Positions 62,601 through 64,000 of a stretch of 64,000 nucleotides of DNA are shown one piece after another (positions within the stretch are counted from its first letter, which is position 1; each line of letters begins with the position of its first letter). The stretch is taken from the NCBI GenBank assembly GCA_037355855.1, contig CM074762.1, positions 4,402,001 to 4,466,000 on the forward strand, written 5' to 3'. Below the pieces are notes generated by a model, which worked only from the letters and a program-made list of their open reading frames with translations, was not told the DNA's origin and searched no databases. The position numbers and the translations under genes are program-made. This DNA is from Pseudo-nitzschia pungens (taxonomy: Eukaryota; Bacillariophyta; Bacillariophyceae; Bacillariales; Bacillariaceae).

Positions 62601-64000
62601 TGACAGGCATGGGGTATTCAACAGACTTCATGAAAGAATACTTGAAGGTGTAGAGGGATGCACGCTTCTCACACTTGGAAGCCCTGAGTTGAGAGCCAAA
62701 AGACTGAGACTGGGACTTCATGTGAGCAATCTGTGCTTCCTCATTGCCATCCATGGAGATAAAAACCCCAAGGGTCTTGTCAGCATGGTCAACTTCAAAC
62801 CGATCCAGGGTAGCTCGATTGCCATGCTTGTCAGCAACAGAGAATTCACCAGGCATGTCAGCAATGGAGCGATAGTCCCAGCCGGACCCATTCCATTTGA
62901 AATCAATCAGATAACAGAAGGATTTGGCAGGTTCAATAGCTCCACCAGTGGCAATAATCCCTCCAGCCCACCTGTCAAGAGCTTCCTGAAAGTCAACAGC
63001 CAATTCCTCACCGGATGTTGAGGAAGCAGAGCCAGCACAAAACAAATCTGTGTCATCCACAAAGGCAAAACCCACAAGAGAAACCAGTTTCAGTGACAAA
63101 GAAGTGATAAGATGGACACCATGGCCAGCCTGTTGCATCATTCGGAAGACAATTGTTGACACCAAAGCCCAAAGAGTTGGACCAATACCGTTGCCTTGGC
63201 CACAACCACTGAGAGGAACAGGTTCATCACCATACACAGGGCCGGACCGACCAAAACCAGTTTTGATGTGGTGCTTAGCATGCTGCAGAGTAGACAGAAG
63301 AACTTCACACACATGGGCAGGAACCCCAAAGCTCTGGAGAGTGAGACCTGCAATGGGATGTGAGATTCTATCATAACAGCCCTTGGCATCATTCATAGCA
63401 ACAGCACCAGATCTGCGCTTCTGCCTCAACACATCACAGATGAGCTTCTTGTTCAGGCAGGTGTTGATGGCCTTGTGGTGTTTCCTGCTTCCATGTTGAT
63501 CAACAGCCACGGCATTGGCACGTTCAGCATAGGCAAGAATGCGTCTGCCAATCATCTTGTTGTTGATTTGGAACTCAGGAGACATCAGCTGAATAAGCCT
63601 CATCTTATCCACTCTATATTCCCCAGGTTTCTTGAAGATCTCAACATCAGTTATGACCTGCCAAGCAGAAGGAGAAAAGCCAACAATCAATGGGACAGAT
63701 CTCAGGAGAGTGTCAAACTTGTTCAACTGGGGATCAAGGGCAAAAGCCTTGTGGTGGGAAAAACTCAAACAAGAAGGTTCACTTGCTGTGCGTTCCCTCT
63801 GGCGTTTCCAGGCAGCAGCATTGTCAGCTGGACACACTGAATAGTCAAAGGGGGGCAAACTCAGTATAGAGTCAGGGACTTTGAGACAGGAAAGAAATTC
63901 AGAAAGGTATTTGTCAGTGGCAGGAGGAGGATTATATGTGCCATCGAGAACTTGAGCAGAAGCATGTGCTGTGCCTAGGTAGCCAAAATCTTGAATGAAG
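59694..64000 (-). mobile_element. LINE C, 5' part beyond the window
   Basis: Tail at 59694 (TAATAATAATATACTTATTT and both hairpins), 3' UTR and ORF2 open to the window edge. Very similar to LINE D throughout. Confidence 0.93.
59992..64000 (-). CDS. LINE C ORF2, reverse transcriptase to C-terminus (partial at window edge)
   Basis: The frame is open from the window edge (…FIQDFGYLGTAHASAQVL) to TGA 59992-59994. It has reverse transcriptase motifs KKPGEYRVDK, MNDAKGCYDRI, GCGQGNGIGP and FAFVDDTDLF; RNase H motifs CDGSFDPD, SYRSELAG, ALDGDTALKQ and NHQVDSMAK; and zinc motif CPLCDADNEKVSHVLSC. No nonsense or frameshift is seen, so it may be functional if the missing endonuclease part is intact. 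Confidence 0.9.
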   Translation of the reverse strand, partial: FIQDFGYLGTAHASAQVLDGTYNPPPATDKYLSEFLSCLKVPDSILSLPPFDYSVCPADNAAAWKRQRERTASEPSCLSFSHHKAFALDPQLNKFDTLLRSVPLIVGFSPSAWQVITDVEIFKKPGEYRVDKMRLIQLMSPEFQINNKMIGRRILAYAERANAVAVDQHGSRKHHKAINTCLNKKLICDVLRQKRRSGAVAMNDAKGCYDRISHPIAGLTLQSFGVPAHVCEVLLSTLQHAKHHIKTGFGRSGPVYGDEPVPLSGCGQGNGIGPTLWALVSTIVFRMMQQAGHGVHLITSLSLKLVSLVGFAFVDDTDLFCAGSASSTSGEELAVDFQEALDRWAGGIIATGGAIEPAKSFCYLIDFKWNGSGWDYRSIADMPGEFSVADKHGNRATLDRFEVDHADKTLGVFISMDGNEEAQIAHMKSQSQSFGSQLRASKCEKRASLYTFKYSFMKSVEYPMPVTQLDEATWTKIIHPALVPVLNKAGMSGTFPRHVFYGPSLYQGFGFIHPYLLQEFSHIATLFQESVRSSQTGRILRLTAEALRLELGIPLHLGVTPYHPFASYVTPCWYKHVWKFFSAHPVSLFEDFPDLPLLRSNDCYLMQAFVNSGFRGADLSLLNHMRMSLKAISLADICTPDGKRLSPMAFQLTSSNHLRDHLDWPRCPPSWPPAAKRLWTKALQTCFLPPCPPPAARALAPSFHLGHWLSPQTASLWPWFLSPSTNRIFFKTSTGWIVSTSQGRGRYRVTSELISDKPACADVLVCPVICGQVVRVVGSSAFVSEPPDMDPLVYNPFDSLPASPADAFDALCASPRVLLHKYSLPQAGCQHLVDAIESGTASAVCDGSFDPDLLRGTSAFILSPNTSTKSASLFLTGCNFVSGSPEDQSSYRSELAGIIGVLTCCTALVSLFDIASGSITIALDGDTALKQAEGSWPLVISQKSFDYVYVIRNMISALPISVHFQWVQGHQAGIFLDWWALRNHQVDSMAKAFLSVHRASAHHYPRLVFEPWAFSLNGSKCSRFDQNALHVAISGPPLLQYWQTHHDIPIPQPVLNSIHWCAHLSAFKRLPPGMQRWFVKFASGCIGVGNQLLHYQYQDHSRCPLCDADNEKVSHVLSCKDPGAVRHSVSAFTGPLQKRLEVEQTDPSLVAAIVDLLTRVRKGQRIYPSSYSLAIASAVRAQRTIGWHNWILGRWSPRWYQIQADYYSHIGSKRSPKRWATAIIHQFFLTSWDLWTYRNERLHGPGGTLDAEQHQSLDASITSELAIGAAGALPQSHSLLQTPFQVLQGYTLTAKRQWLATIHLARKQYAAPVPPMQPYQREAALLRAWLTGPQG

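Overview
Eukaryotic, repeat-dominated nuclear DNA, most likely from a diatom or close stramenopile. The reasons are a Ty1/copia element with the diatom-type protease signature DSHADT and CoDi-like integrase blocks, a Ty3/gypsy element, and long LINE open reading frames with no bacterial operon signals. I see no confident single-copy host gene, rRNA, tRNA or CRISPR. Almost all of the window is retrotransposon sequence, much of it nested.

Layout. 1-5490: copia Gag-Pol in one frame, broken only by three TGA codons, followed by a non-coding tail to 7097. 7098-10790: a 5'- and 3'-truncated LINE (L1, + strand), joined tail-to-tail to a second LINE (L2, - strand, 10791-21833). L2 keeps a 1049-codon ORF1, a 151-bp tandem array and a long 5' leader, and has a broken ORF2. 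21834-27900: a leader fragment, a second gypsy remnant with LTR, old LINE debris, a 42-bp degenerate repeat and a decayed unidentified gene. 27951-31114: an element with ~400-bp terminal inverted repeats flanked by TA. 31126-37500: non-coding elements (called X here) that share the LINE 5' end and 3' tail and carry 150-bp tandem arrays. 37715-53321: a gypsy element with one LTR, carrying two nested LINE insertions (LINE D, 41336-48422; LINE E, 48928-52178), each with a clear target-site duplication. 53322-64000: LINE A (interrupted by the gypsy), LINE B and LINE C, stacked in the same orientation and continuing past the window.

How it fits together. One LINE family dominates. Its ORF2 (apurinic-like endonuclease, reverse transcriptase, RNase H, C-terminal CCHC-like zinc motif) is fully open in LINE D and open to the window edge in LINE C. 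ORF1 and ORF2 overlap at ATGGTTAG. L2 and E together indicate that the complete element is about 13 kb: a ~3.7 kb leader with 151-bp repeats, ORF1 (3.15 kb), ORF2 (5.84 kb) and a ~0.3 kb 3' UTR. The 3' tail can fold into two small hairpins whose pairing is preserved by compensating changes between copies. The same tail and the same 5' end occur on X elements without ORFs, one of which has a perfect 22-bp target duplication. The inference is a giant diatom LINE with a tail-recognising reverse transcriptase and a parasitic non-coding partner family.
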